This document shows positions 11,801 through 22,900 of a stretch of 64,000 bases of DNA, one piece after another (the stretch's first letter is position 1; each line of letters begins with the position of its first letter). Where the stretch lies: positions 687,001 to 751,000 of the forward strand of contig NC_080413.1 of the NCBI RefSeq assembly GCF_030265065.1. The letters are read 5' to 3'. Position numbers and translations under genes: made by a program. This DNA is from Corythoichthys intestinalis (taxonomy: Eukaryota; Chordata; Actinopteri; Syngnathiformes; Syngnathidae). Under the pieces are notes generated by a model, which ran no database searches, had not been told where the DNA came from, and was given only the letters and a program-made list of their open reading frames with translations.

Positions 11801-13881
11801 CACTACTACAATGAAATCAGCGTGTCCATCGCTTGTGGCATCCTGCTGGCCGCGCTGCAGGTCAAATTTCACATTTTACCCACTATAGCAGGGCTTCAGC
11901 CCCCCTAAAATATTCTTAAGCCACTCCCTAAATGATTTGGTGTTGTTTTATTTAAAAAAAAAAAAAAAAAGAATCACAAAAAATGCTGACATATTCACTA
12001 TGAATTTGCCAGAATGCTAGTTTAAATCAATAATCAGATAATCTGTCATTATTAACTCAAATATGATCATAAATCTGTCAGTTTCCCATTTCTTCATATA
12101 GTACTGTAGAGAGCCCCTTCAGTGAGTCGCTATTCAATCCATTATACTTGTTCATATAGAGAACGCCCACATCTCTGAAAATCCAGACCATGTTTTCCCT
12201 GTGACATTGCTAGCAGTCAGTGCTACTTTTTTTATCGCAGCTGGTCTCTGCGCACGTTTTACCTTTGTTGTTTCGCGGTCAAACGTTACATCCGAGCTCT
12301 AAAATAACGCTCCTACTTAGCTGTTGCTAGCTAGTTAATCTGAAATGCATTGTGAAGGTCCTAGTAGAGTTAAGTCCGCACTCTTTTTACCACTATCTTT
12401 GGGGTGACTTCCATCAGCTGTGTTTCTCACTTTACGCATTGATGAGTACAGGAGCTGGGCTCATTCACGTATGATTATCACCAGTGGCAGGGGTTAATTT
12501 GAGCCGGATCTTGCCGGAACAAGATCTGGCACCTCTTGATTTTGGCCTCCATGTGTTCCGGGACTTATTTGGGCAGATCAGGCACCTCTCGTGCATATAG
12601 AATAATAATGATATAAAAACGTCGGGGGGAAAGAAGGAGGGGAGTCGTTGATGGCTTTCTCCACTTTATTGGAGCAACAATAAGACAACAATAAACAAAA
12701 TAATAGCGGACTACAAACTTCCGCAAACTTTTGCTTCTTGCTCGTCTCTTACTCTCTTCCTACTAATCACAGCTCTACAGTCCCAGCGTCTCTTAAACGG
12801 ATCGTGCATCGTGTCTTGTTTTGAGCTTTTTGTTGACAAAGATATCGAACGCACAACGTGCTGACAACTTTGTTTCTTTATTAACACATAGAGCTCCGCG
12901 AACAGTACGAACACAGCGTGGGGCTCTCGGCAGGCTGTGCTTCTCTATCGCACTCCCGCATCACATGACATAAACAACAATAACGTTGCGTGCACTTCAG
13001 GGTGCCTTGGAAAACATATCCGAATATTACACACAGTTACGAACATTACAGTATAAGATTAAATAATAATATTCATAAATTCATTTACACAACAAATCCC
13101 AAGAATTGCATGTTGTTTCTACAAATTTAACGTCATTTGAGAAAGTCGGAGATTTCTTGATGCACTGAAAAGATGGACCAACAAATCACGCCCCTGACAT
13201 AAAAAAAAAAAAATTTTTTAAACTTTGGAAATTTGCGGCATCTGGGGCGCAAGCAGCCAGGATCAAACGGTATTTCAACTGCCAAAAAGACAGTTGCATT
13301 TATTGTCTTTTTTCAAAAAGAAGGAAGATGGTTCAAAACGAGTCAGAAAAGCACAGTGGAAAAGAAAGAAAGAAAAAAAGAAAAGTCCTGCAGCATGGCA
13401 AGTGGGCGGGCATTTGCGTTTTGTTTTCAGCACCATTTTCTGCATATGTTCCGGGACCTTTCCCCGTGTCGTCATCCCTGCGCTGTCATATGTACTTTGC
13501 GTTCCGGCACCTTCTGATTTAAAAATTAAGCACTGCTGTTGATTAAACTTTTCCATTGGATTGCATACAATATTACGGCGGTCCTTTTTCACCCACTTTT
13601 GGAGAATGACGTCCAGTCTCTCGTGCATCTAATTAGTACGAGTTCCAGGGGAAATAGAAGAATTTGAAGCTAAAAATGCTGTGAATCTGAATTGACAGAA
13701 CGCGGGTCTGGTGACGGTGACGTCGACGCCGCTCAACTGCGGGCCCAAGCTGCGGCTGCTGCTGGAACGACCGGCCAACGAGAAGCTGCTCATGTTGCTT
13801 CCTGTCGGCTACGCCGCCGAGGACGCCACCGTGCCCGACCTCGAGCGCAAACCGCTACGGGACATCATGGTGCACATTTGA
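8840..13881 (+). CDS. iyd: Iodotyrosine deiodinase
   Basis: Complete five-exon gene: 8840-9014, 11106-11303, 11470-11629, 11704-11860, 13699-13881 (873 nt, 290 aa, stop TGA). All junctions are GT-AG with consistent phases. The product is the FMN-dependent nitroreductase-fold enzyme that removes iodide from mono- and diiodotyrosine and so recycles iodide for thyroid hormone synthesis. Residues 7-25 form an N-terminal membrane anchor. FMN-binding RRSVR is at 101-105 and the [11 protein letters not shown] loop at 126-136. The substrate-lid residues known from human IYD (E157, Y161, K182) are present here as E158, Y162 and K183. The C-terminal block [11 protein letters not shown] followed by LLPVGY is intact. 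Human IYD is 289 aa, so length fits. The start is the only Met before the anchor. Its upstream neighbour is divergent ppp1r14c. Confidence 0.97.
9060..9180. repeat. hAT end fragment in iyd intron 1
   Basis: A short piece with ACATGTCCAAAGTTCGGCCC followed by GGCCAAATGCGGCCCCTGG. It resembles the terminal sequences of the element at 3002-3715. It lies just downstream of the exon 1 donor. Confidence 0.5.
9393..10110 (-). mobile_element. Decayed Tc1/mariner transposon in iyd intron 1
   Basis: The left end AACCCCTGGCAACAAAAGTG is a typical Tc1-like terminus. The minus strand encodes transposase remnants, the clearest at 9822-10040: [15 protein letters not shown], then [19 protein letters not shown], matching the DDE catalytic region of fish Tc1 transposases. 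The reading frame is broken elsewhere and the 5' part is missing, so it is inactive. Confidence 0.85.
10111..11105. other. Rest of iyd intron 1, unclassified
   Basis: No gene is seen. The GC content is higher at 10180-10780 than in most of the intron. The piece at 10838-10905 (contains ATGCAAACAGTTATACGG) resembles the first bases of the window, so it is probably an old interspersed repeat of unknown class. Confidence 0.4.
12484..13540. mobile_element. Probable hAT-type element in iyd intron 4
   Basis: The 1.8 kb intron 4 contains a block beginning CAGTGGCAGGGGTTAATTTG, with CCGGAACAAGATCTGGCACC close behind. It ends near CCGGCACCTTCTGATTTAAA, which is partly complementary to the start. This fits a degraded hAT element without transposase. 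A second internal end-like sequence (ACGCCCCTGACA, about 13190) hints at nesting or rearrangement. The target duplication is not clear. Confidence 0.4.
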
Positions 13882-14146
13882 GGGTGAAAATCACCAAACC
13901 CGATGAAACGGACATAAGATTTTGTTCACTTTTGTTGTGGCTTGAGGTATGCGAAAGCACATTTGGATAAGCCAGATAACCTTGACGAGTGGCTGAAAAA
14001 GACAACAGCTAAGAGCTTTAACTCATCGGCCGCCATTGTCGGCGCTAGACGTCCGATCCGTTCCGACTGTCGACGTTCATTCGCCCATCCGGGTCAAAAC
14101 GGATCGGGCGTCTAGCACTGTCAATGGCTCCTATTTTTACAATTCT

Positions 14147-14152
14147 AATAAA
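14147..14152 (+). terminator. Candidate iyd polyadenylation signal
   Basis: AATAAA lies 266 bp after the iyd stop codon and is the first canonical hexamer I see downstream. The MITE half at about 14025-14130 would fall in the 3' UTR. Confidence 0.5.
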
Positions 14153-14159
14153 GTTCTAC

Positions 14160-16637
14160 ATTGCAAAAGCACACCTTCTTATAGTTCAATTTTCTTGTTT
14201 TCAGTGAGAATGTACTAAAAATAGGGGAAATGATCTGCCAGTGCTTTAGGTTTATTTTACTCACTTTGATTTCTTTAAATAAGAAAAATAGCTCGCCGAA
14301 AATAAGCCTAACTCCTATTAATTCCTAAAAGCTTGTTTGTCAGAAATGTTCATTCAATCATAGATATCGTTCAAAGGATTATTTGAAAGCAAATGTTTCT
14401 TGAGTTAGGTGAAAAATAACCAACTTTTACATGTATGGGCTGAATAAGAACAAATACTAATTCTTCTGCCCTAATTTGAGCGTATGGCTAACTCAACCTA
14501 GACAGAGAGCTAACCGACAAAGAAATAGAGGCCCAAATCTCCTTTTCCTCCTTTATGTCCTTGTGTAGCGGTAATACTAAAAACATACAAAAACACTAAT
14601 GTTATACACAAAACAAATGGTTCTATTTAATAACAATGTTCTGAAGTAAATAACAGAAAAACTAGCTACAATATGAACAAATAAAATGGAGTGGCTAATT
14701 TAGCTTAGCACAAAAACATGTGGGTTCGCGCCACACAAATAACAAAATAGCAGAATAGATACACCAAAATGACATGTTACCCATTGCTAAAACGTACAAA
14801 CTTACAGATTTTGTTTTGTCAAGGGTTCCCAACAATGTAACAGTATGGCGCAGAAGAGGTGTGTAACGTCTGAACTAGGAGTGGAAACCTCTTGGTACCT
14901 CACAATACGATACGATTTGCGATACAAAGCTCACTATAACAATCTGACGATATGGCGATACAACGATTATCGATACATTGGTCAGGAAATCATTCTAGGA
15001 TATTCTACAAACAGCTAATTAACAGAAAAACAAACTTCTAGTTTGAATTGGAATTAGTTTATCAATAGTAGACGTTCAATCCATTTGAACTGGGAGGGAG
15101 GGTGGCAGCGAATGAACATTCGTTCATTCACTGCCACCCTCCCAGTTCAAATGGATTGAACGTCTATGGCTGTCAGTGGCAGTCAATGCCAGGCATTTTG
15201 GTCATTTTGGGCCATTTAATGTCTCACTGGAACAGCACCAAACAAAAGTTCCAGCACCATCCCCTTGCCCCAATGCAGATTCTTGACTCTTGACACCTTG
15301 TCCAATGCAGATTCTTTTCAGACGTTCTCCACTGCCGCACCTGTCCTGAATGTGATCACTGGCTTGCCAATGGTAAAATGTGAGCACCCCTTACTGGTTG
15401 CTCTTTTTAACGCTTCCTCTGTGGCCCTTACGCCCGCCAGGTTTCCCCCGAGGTCCTAGCGCACTTTGTATTACATAACGAAACTATATATACATTTTTA
15501 TTTAATAATTGAAGATTTGTCTGCGAGCCAGATGCAGCCGTCAAACGAGCCATAGGTTCCCGACCCCTGTATTATTATTATTATTGGGGGGGGCCTCAAA
15601 TACATTACAATGACAGTGTTTTTTGCAAGAGCTAAGAGGCAATAAAAAAAAAAAAAAGGCGAGTGGACACAGGCGTTCATTGGACCGCACCGTTTATTGG
15701 CATAAGCTTCGGCAACTCCTTCACAACAAACATAAGTATCATTTAGTGAAAGCACAACAAAAATAATATTCCTATCTCTCAAAAAAAGTCATGTTCACAA
15801 AGAGAAAAGTGCTTCAATCTGTATCAATGAGGCCTTATTCACACACAGTTAAACAAAAATGCAAAGAGAACTGGCATTCCCAATCAAACTAGCTGTGCAA
15901 AATACACATAAAACTTACTCAGACTGGACAGTCAAACTCTATTCAAACATTTCGTTTAGCTCAACAAATACACTGGATGGCAATATTTAGTCACGATATA
16001 CAAAGTATCCGAGGTCTCGTACGTTGTGAAACCAGCACTCAAATGAAAGTGCTATAGACAATAGTCCCAGGGAGCTACGGCGTCAGTCGAGGGACAAAAC
16101 ACACTCATTGGCTTGCTTTCTAAGTAATTTAAAACTCGCTATTGACACCTTGTGGTGTATTTTAATCACTACCATACGTAGTTAAAGACGATGTGGAAGA
16201 AGAGTTCCACAGAACAGTGGACGTCACCGCTCGGCGACGTCAACAATGGCGACCTACTAGTTTATTTTTTTGATTGAAAATTTTACAAATTTTATTAAAA
16301 CGAAAACATTAAGAGTAGTTTTATAAAATTGCTATAATTTATACTAACATTTATATTTTAAGAACTACAAGTCTTTATATCCGTGGATCCCTTTACCAGA
16401 ATGTTAATAATGTTAATGCCATCATGTGGATTTATTGTTATAGTAAACAAATACAGTACTTATGTACAGTATGTTGAATGTATGTATCCGTCTTGTGTCT
16501 TATCTTTCCATTCCAACAATAATTTACAGAAAAATATGGCATATTTTAGAGATGGTTTGAATTGCAATTAATTACGATTAATTAACTTTTAAGCTGTGAT
16601 TAACTCGATTAAAAATATTAATCGTTTGACAGCCCTA
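14160..16637. other. iyd-sec63 spacer filled with repeats
   Basis: No gene is seen. In order it holds AT-rich unclassified DNA, a palindromic MITE at about 15064-15180, a Tc1 fragment at about 15220-15330 (AACAGCACCAAACAAAAGTT, also found in the Tc1 copy near 38400), and a long-form copy of the TAGGGCTGTCAAA hAT family from about 15590 to 16637 ending TTTGACAGCCCTA. Confidence 0.6.
15064..15180. repeat. Palindromic MITE, near-perfect hairpin copy
   Basis: Two arms of about 50 bp are reverse complements: TAGACGTTCAATCCATTTGA on the left and TCAAATGGATTGAACGTCTA on the right, with GGGTGGCAGCGAATGAA and TTCATTCACTGCCACCC toward the centre. The same hairpin, whole or as halves, recurs many times (about 5757, 14030, 17640, 18537, 26080, 40610, 42770, 58050). 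Confidence 0.8.
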
Positions 16638-16811
16638 GTCTTTACTCTGGGTGTGTTTCACTGTTTGTCAGGAGAGAATAAATTTAGGCTGGAACTGACT
16701 GATCTCGTACCAAACCGTCAACCCAGTCGGTGGCGGTAATGCCCAATGGTACCGAGGGGTAAACTGCCAATAAACAAGAAGAAGAAGGAAGAGGAGGAGG
16801 AGGAGGCCATT

Positions 16812-16822
16812 TGCGCATGCGT
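16812..16822 (+). promoter_or_regulatory. NRF1-like site in the sec63 promoter
   Basis: TGCGCATGCGT closely matches the NRF-1 consensus YGCGCATGCGCR and lies about 170 bp before the sec63 ATG in a GC-richer segment. NRF-1 sites are typical of housekeeping promoters, which suits sec63. The binding itself is inferred. Confidence 0.5.
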
Positions 16823-16992
16823 ACACCACGTATGCTTCCCAGCTCCTCTCGGTCGGATGCTAAACTGGCTAGCTAACGGTCCTGTCAGGTACGAGCACTC
16901 AGTCGGTGGGCTAGTAGCGACGGGACGTGAGTGAGTGAGTGGCGCGGCGGCCAGAGAAGCTTGGACACCCGGACGGCGCCGCCACCGACGAA

Positions 16993-19900
16993 ATGGCCGG
17001 CCAGCAGTTCCAGTACGATGACAGCGGCAACACATTTTTCTACTTTCTCACGTCATTCGTGGGACTCATTGTGATCCCGGCCACCTATTACCTCTGGCCG
17101 CGAGATCAGAATGCTGGTAAGGCCCCGACGTCGCTCGCTCGCTCGGGCTAACTATAGCTAGTGGGATCTCTTCCCAACAAGCCAGCCTGTTGGTTGACGC
17201 CACGGGAAGCCGCTTGAGCATTTATTCGGGAGCCTTTAGCTTAAGCTAGGTACGCTCCTAGGTTCTTTGTCCGCACTAGTAGCGTTTTGGCAACAATTGC
17301 CTACCACTGCTGTTTTGACATTTCTGGCTTGCTGGCTACCTGTCTTTTCGTCTGTCCACTACTACAACAACTACACTTTATGTGGTAAATGGTAACTTGA
17401 CTAGTAGCCTGTCGAATTGGACTAATGTCACTGGCACAACTGATTATCTCAGGAGTTTAATCGAAGTCATACGTTTGCAAATATCTGCGTTTTCTTCAAT
17501 AGAACAAATGTGAACATTTTTTTTGTTTTGATTTCTGACAAAACCTGGAACGGACCATACTCATTTTATGCATTTTCCGCTGTTTAAATTGGAAATAATC
17601 TCCTGTTTTTCTCGAATGGATTCACTGCCTTAACAGACATAGACTTCGAATCCATTTCAACTGGGATGGCTGGCATGGAGTCATCCGATCGCCGTCATTC
17701 CTCCCAGTCAAAATGGATTGGACGTCTATCGCAGTCAATGGCAGCCAATGAGTGAATACTGAATATAGATCAATAGTAAGTCAAGCGAGAGTGTGTTTAT
17801 TTGTCCTTTTTCAATGTAAAATGGCAAAATTGAAATTCACTATTGTGCCTATTTACTCATTAAAAAAAGGAGAAAATGGCAACTTAATGTGAGAATATTA
17901 ACTTTAGAGTTGCCATTTTGACCCTTTGCAGCCTTTCCCATTCCCCAAAATTTGGACATCTATTGCGACTGATTGGGAGCCAACGAGTTAGACCTCGATA
18001 AAGCAACTGCTTTTTCTCTGGTGCGTTTTTGTAGAGCAATTGCGCCTGAAGAGCCTGCGGCGAGTGCACAGCAGGTGCTTGTGGTACCGGCTCCGGCTGA
18101 TGAAGTCCCAGCAGAGCATCGTCCCCACACTCAAGTGAGTCCCGTCCCCGAATAGCGGCGTTTTGACAAAGCGTTCGATTTTGTTTTGATCTCTTTTGTC
18201 GTGCCCCCCCGTCTAAGGGACGAGTGGCTAAAATTAGATTCTTCTCACGCTATTTTGGCGTCGGGACGCTTAGACGAAACGTGACTAGATCGGCGTCGGT
18301 GCAGAAGGACGATCTTTTTGTCGTTCTGGCATTCCCTGCCAGCCTTTCCGGCTCCGTCAATGGCACCCAAACGTGATGGGACGTCTGCGAATGATAAATT
18401 CATTTCATTTGACTGCAGACACGTGAAAACGTTCATCGGGGCCAAGTTCCCATCAAAGTCAATGATTTGACAATAGAACAAAATCCTAACTAGCTTATTT
18501 CACTACGGAATATGATCCGATCAATGTCAAATCATCTGCCGTTTACTCGGTGGCTGCCATTGACATTGCTAGATGTCCAATCAGTTTGAAGTGGGAGGGC
18601 TGACGGTCAATGAATGACCGTTCATCCGCGCCACCCTCCCACTTCAATGGAGTGGACGTCTACTTAAGCCTGTCGCGATATGCAGTATGTCACCCAAAAT
18701 CTATACACAATACTATGCACAATACACGCAGGTATACAAATACCGTGTAGACGCCACATTTCACTTGAGCTACAAGCTATAAGTATAGGTTAGCTATAAC
18801 AAATTTCGTTCATATAGCTTTTCCTCATAAACACACATATACTGCATATTAACAGGTTGGTATAGATGTTAAATACTATACATATATATGGCGGAAAACA
18901 CAAGACAAGACTGAAAAAGCAGTTTTTGCTCTTGCACTCCTCTTTAAAAGAAACTGCTGTATTTTAAGGCAAAACAACTGTTGTGTTTGATAGAACAACA
19001 TGTCCATATGCTGCCATAGCAGAATCATGGCGCATGAAGCCCCTGAACTATTTTTTATTTGTCCGTTTTACCCTGAAAACCCCCGTTTACAGACGTCACA
19101 CAACCGCTTTTGTTTCAACCCAGCCATAAAACGAAGGTAATTAATTATATTTATTATTCAAAATGTCATTTTTAGCTTAGAATCATTAATTGATGTCTAA
19201 TATTTTGTTTAAAAAAAAAAAAAAACACTTTAAAAATTATTCACTCGCATATTTAAACTTTTAAACAAATGACGTCACAATGAAAAAAATGGTGTCTCGA
19301 AAAAAGTCACGGATATCTACCTCATAACTATCGCTTAATTGTAGTTTTTTTTTTTGTTACTTTCGCATTTTTTCCAATATGTTAGATGATAAATAATCGA
19401 TCTAAAAAAGAAAAATTGAAAAAAATGTTTAAAAGGGTAAATATATTAAAAACAAAATCTCGACCACTCCTTGATGTCTGCGATTTCTGCATTGCGACCC
19501 TTGTTATATTACCATGTTACACTTATAAACTCACCAAAAAATCCAGCTGTGGCCATTCACAGCTGTGTCTTAAAGCCGAGTCTTAAATTTCGTTCCGCTA
19601 CTGGCGGCTGTCATAAAGTTATTTGGGAAAATCCTCGGTTTTTGAACATTTATGAATCGTAATCGAATCGTCACGTGTCGAATCTCGACGCATCTAACAA
19701 TCGATTTGGGGGGGGGGGCACACCGCTATCGTCTATCATGGTCCATGGAACTTAAAGAGCCTTTTGTGATCAAAAATGGTGTTTTGTATGTTTTTCAGGA
19801 AAACTGCCTTAATGTTTGGCTGGGCCATCTTCCTGCTGCTGGCATACAAGGTGTCCAAATTGGACCGGGAGTACCAGGAGTATAATCCCTATGAAGTCCT

Positions 19901-22900
19901 CAGCCTGGACCCGGTAAATCTGCGCGTGCCCCCTTTTCCCAACCACCAATGCATTTTTCTGCTGTCCTATTCCGTATTCAGAATGTGACAATATCTATCA
20001 CCAGAGTTGCTTAAAATTTTTTTGTTTTGTTTTGTTTTTGAAACTTTGACTACACAGTAACTCTGTCAAATTACCAGGGCGCATCACTGCCGGAAATCAA
20101 GAAGCAGTACCGCGTGCTGTCGCTGAAATTCCACCCGGACAGAGGCGGCGACGAGGCCATGTTCATGAGGATCGCCAAAGCCTACGCCGCGTACGTGCCG
20201 CTCCCTTCCAGCCGCTAGCGCCAGTCTAGTTTGACTAAATTGCTCATTTGATTGCCGGCAGTCTCACCAATGAACAGTCCCGAAAAAACTGGGAAATTTA
20301 CGGCAACCCGGACGGTCCCGGCGGTGAGTTTTGGGCTGCGGGTTTGATTTGTTCGACAGCATATTTGGGCCACACGTACGCGGAAAAAAAAAGGGCTTCT
20401 ACGATGATAAAGTCCGAACATTACAACTCAAAAGACATAATATTATACACCGCTACCTATTACAGCGGTACCTCAAGATTTGAAATGAGTAGTTTCCGGA
20501 GTGGCTTTTGTATCATGATTTTTTTGGGGTATAATGAATGGCGTTTTACGTAGAAATGGCCTAATTGTTTGTAAAACACCGCATTAAATTTGACTTCAGT
20601 GCTGCAACAACCAATTAACTCGAGTATTAAAAAAGTAAAAAATATTTGAATTAAAGTTTGCTGCTTTGAGTATTTGTTTTGTTAAAGTGGCGTTGTCATG
20701 GTTTTTTTTCCAAAGTGTTTGCATTTAGTTTTATTGATTTGGGTGGATACCCTGCCCTCTAGTCTACTTCATTTCATGTGGCTGAATCCAGCTGCTCCCT
20801 GTTAAGACCAACATAAGCTAAGTTTTGTTTGAGCTAATGTTTTTTTAATGCATTCGTAATTTAGTTTATAGGTATATTTGGCAGGTTTTTTGTGGGGATA
20901 TGTGTCTGGACCATTTGTTAAGAACATTGTAGTAAAAACAAACAAACAAAAAAAAAACCTTTGCATATTATAGCATTTAAGCTAGCGGACTTTAGCCAAT
21001 TGTTCTTTTGTTGTACATAGATCCACATTTATTTATTTATTTCTTAAAACTGAGGCTCAGGTATTTCAATTTTTTATGTTCCTTATCCAATGACTCGATT
21101 ATTAGAACTACCTACTTCATCGATTAATCGACTAGTAAAATAATTGATAGCTGCAGCCCTATTTGCCTTCATGTCCTCTGATTGGCTGTCATCATTTTGA
21201 ACGCTTTGTCGGCCTCAAGTAGCGCTGAAGTAGACTAAGTAATTTCTTAGGCTCGTTCTACAGACGTGAACGCATGACTACTGGAGCAAACACGGTGTTA
21301 AAAGACCAGCTAACGTGGGCGGCTATTGCTTGCCGGCTTTAAGTTCTCTTCTTTTGTTTCATATACTTGTCATTGTGTTGTGTGTATTTCCTTTGTTCAC
21401 GTATAGTCAAACGTAGTTGCTTTGCCGTACGCGGGAACGATGTATTACAGTATGTAATATTTCTCGTACGCTGAATCCATTTTTCCTAATATCAATTTAA
21501 AAAATGAATTTTTGAGCACGGAAGATTTTCTGTCTCAAGATACTACTGTATCACAAGATGTAGCGCTGCGCAGCCTCCGTTAAAACGAAGTCTCTTCCAT
21601 CCACGTTTTGCGACGACGAACAAAGAGATGAAAGTCATAATATTGACCTAATTTTATGTGTGATATGACAACAATAAAGACATTATGTAATATGCACGGA
21701 TAAAACCTAATATTACGTCTTCTCGTTGCGTACTGGGAAGGGCAAGCATTAGGTTAAATGACGCAATCTCGTGATATCACGTATGCAAAATTACGGACGT
21801 ATGTAAAGTAGGGCTGTCAAACGATTAAAATTTTTAATCGAGTTAATTGCTGCTTAAAAATTAATTGTAATTAATCGCAATTCAAACATAAAATATGCCA
21901 TATTTTTCTGCATATTCTTGTTGGAATGGATAGATAAGACACAAGACGGCTATATACATTCAACATACGGTACATAAGTACTGTATTTGTTTATTATAGC
22001 AATAAATCAACATGGCATTAACATTCTCTTAAGGCAATCCATGGATAGAAAGACTTGTAGTTCTTAAAGGATAAATGTTGGTACAAGTTATAGAAATTTT
22101 ATATTAAAACCCCGCTTAATGTTTTTATTAAAATTTTCAATCAAAAAATAAACGAGTAGCTTGCCATTGTTGATGTCAATAATTACACCATGCTCACTCA
22201 TTGTCCTCAAACCCATAAAATCATTTGGACCCAAGCGCCAGTAGAGGGTGCCAAACATCAAAAAACAAGTAACAAGCGTACATTACACTGCTGTCATTTT
22301 AATCTGTTTGAGCGGGGCATGTGCGTTAATTGCGTCAAATATTTTAACGTGATTAATTTAACAAATTAATTACCGCCTGTTACCGCGATCATTTTGACAG
22401 CCGTAATGTAAAGTCATGCCAAGTAATATTCCGTCTTCTCTTGAAAGTGTAATACCACAACTTTAATCTTGTAAATGAAGTAATATTGCCATTTTGATCT
22501 GGTAAAAGATTTGAATCCTGTAATATCGCCTTTTTAAGCTGGTCATATTACACCAAATAAGTCAAATGATGCTAAGCGGTCGTTTTTTTCCTGTCATTTT
22601 GAATTTGATGATATTACAACTGGATAATTGCTCGTGTGCTTTAGCCCTTTCCGTCTCTCGACGCGCGAGTACGAAAAACAATTTGAATCTGGTCAAGTTT
22701 GGACCAGGCCTATTTTTTTCTTAGCGTGCGTGGCCCTAATACTCTGTCCGTCAAGGACTTGAGAGCGGAGCGGTTCGAAAACCTGTTTGTCTTTGCAGCG
22801 ACCAGTTTCGGCATCGCCCTGCCCGCCTGGATTGTAGACCAGAAGAACTCAATGCTGGTGCTTATTATTCTTTTCCTCATCCCAGTAAAGCTATGACTTC

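Noticed and set aside
16939-16992. In-frame upstream ATG extending sec63 by 18 residues
   Set aside because: The known SEC63 N-terminus starts MAGQQFQYDD at 16993. The extension is GC-rich 5' UTR-like.
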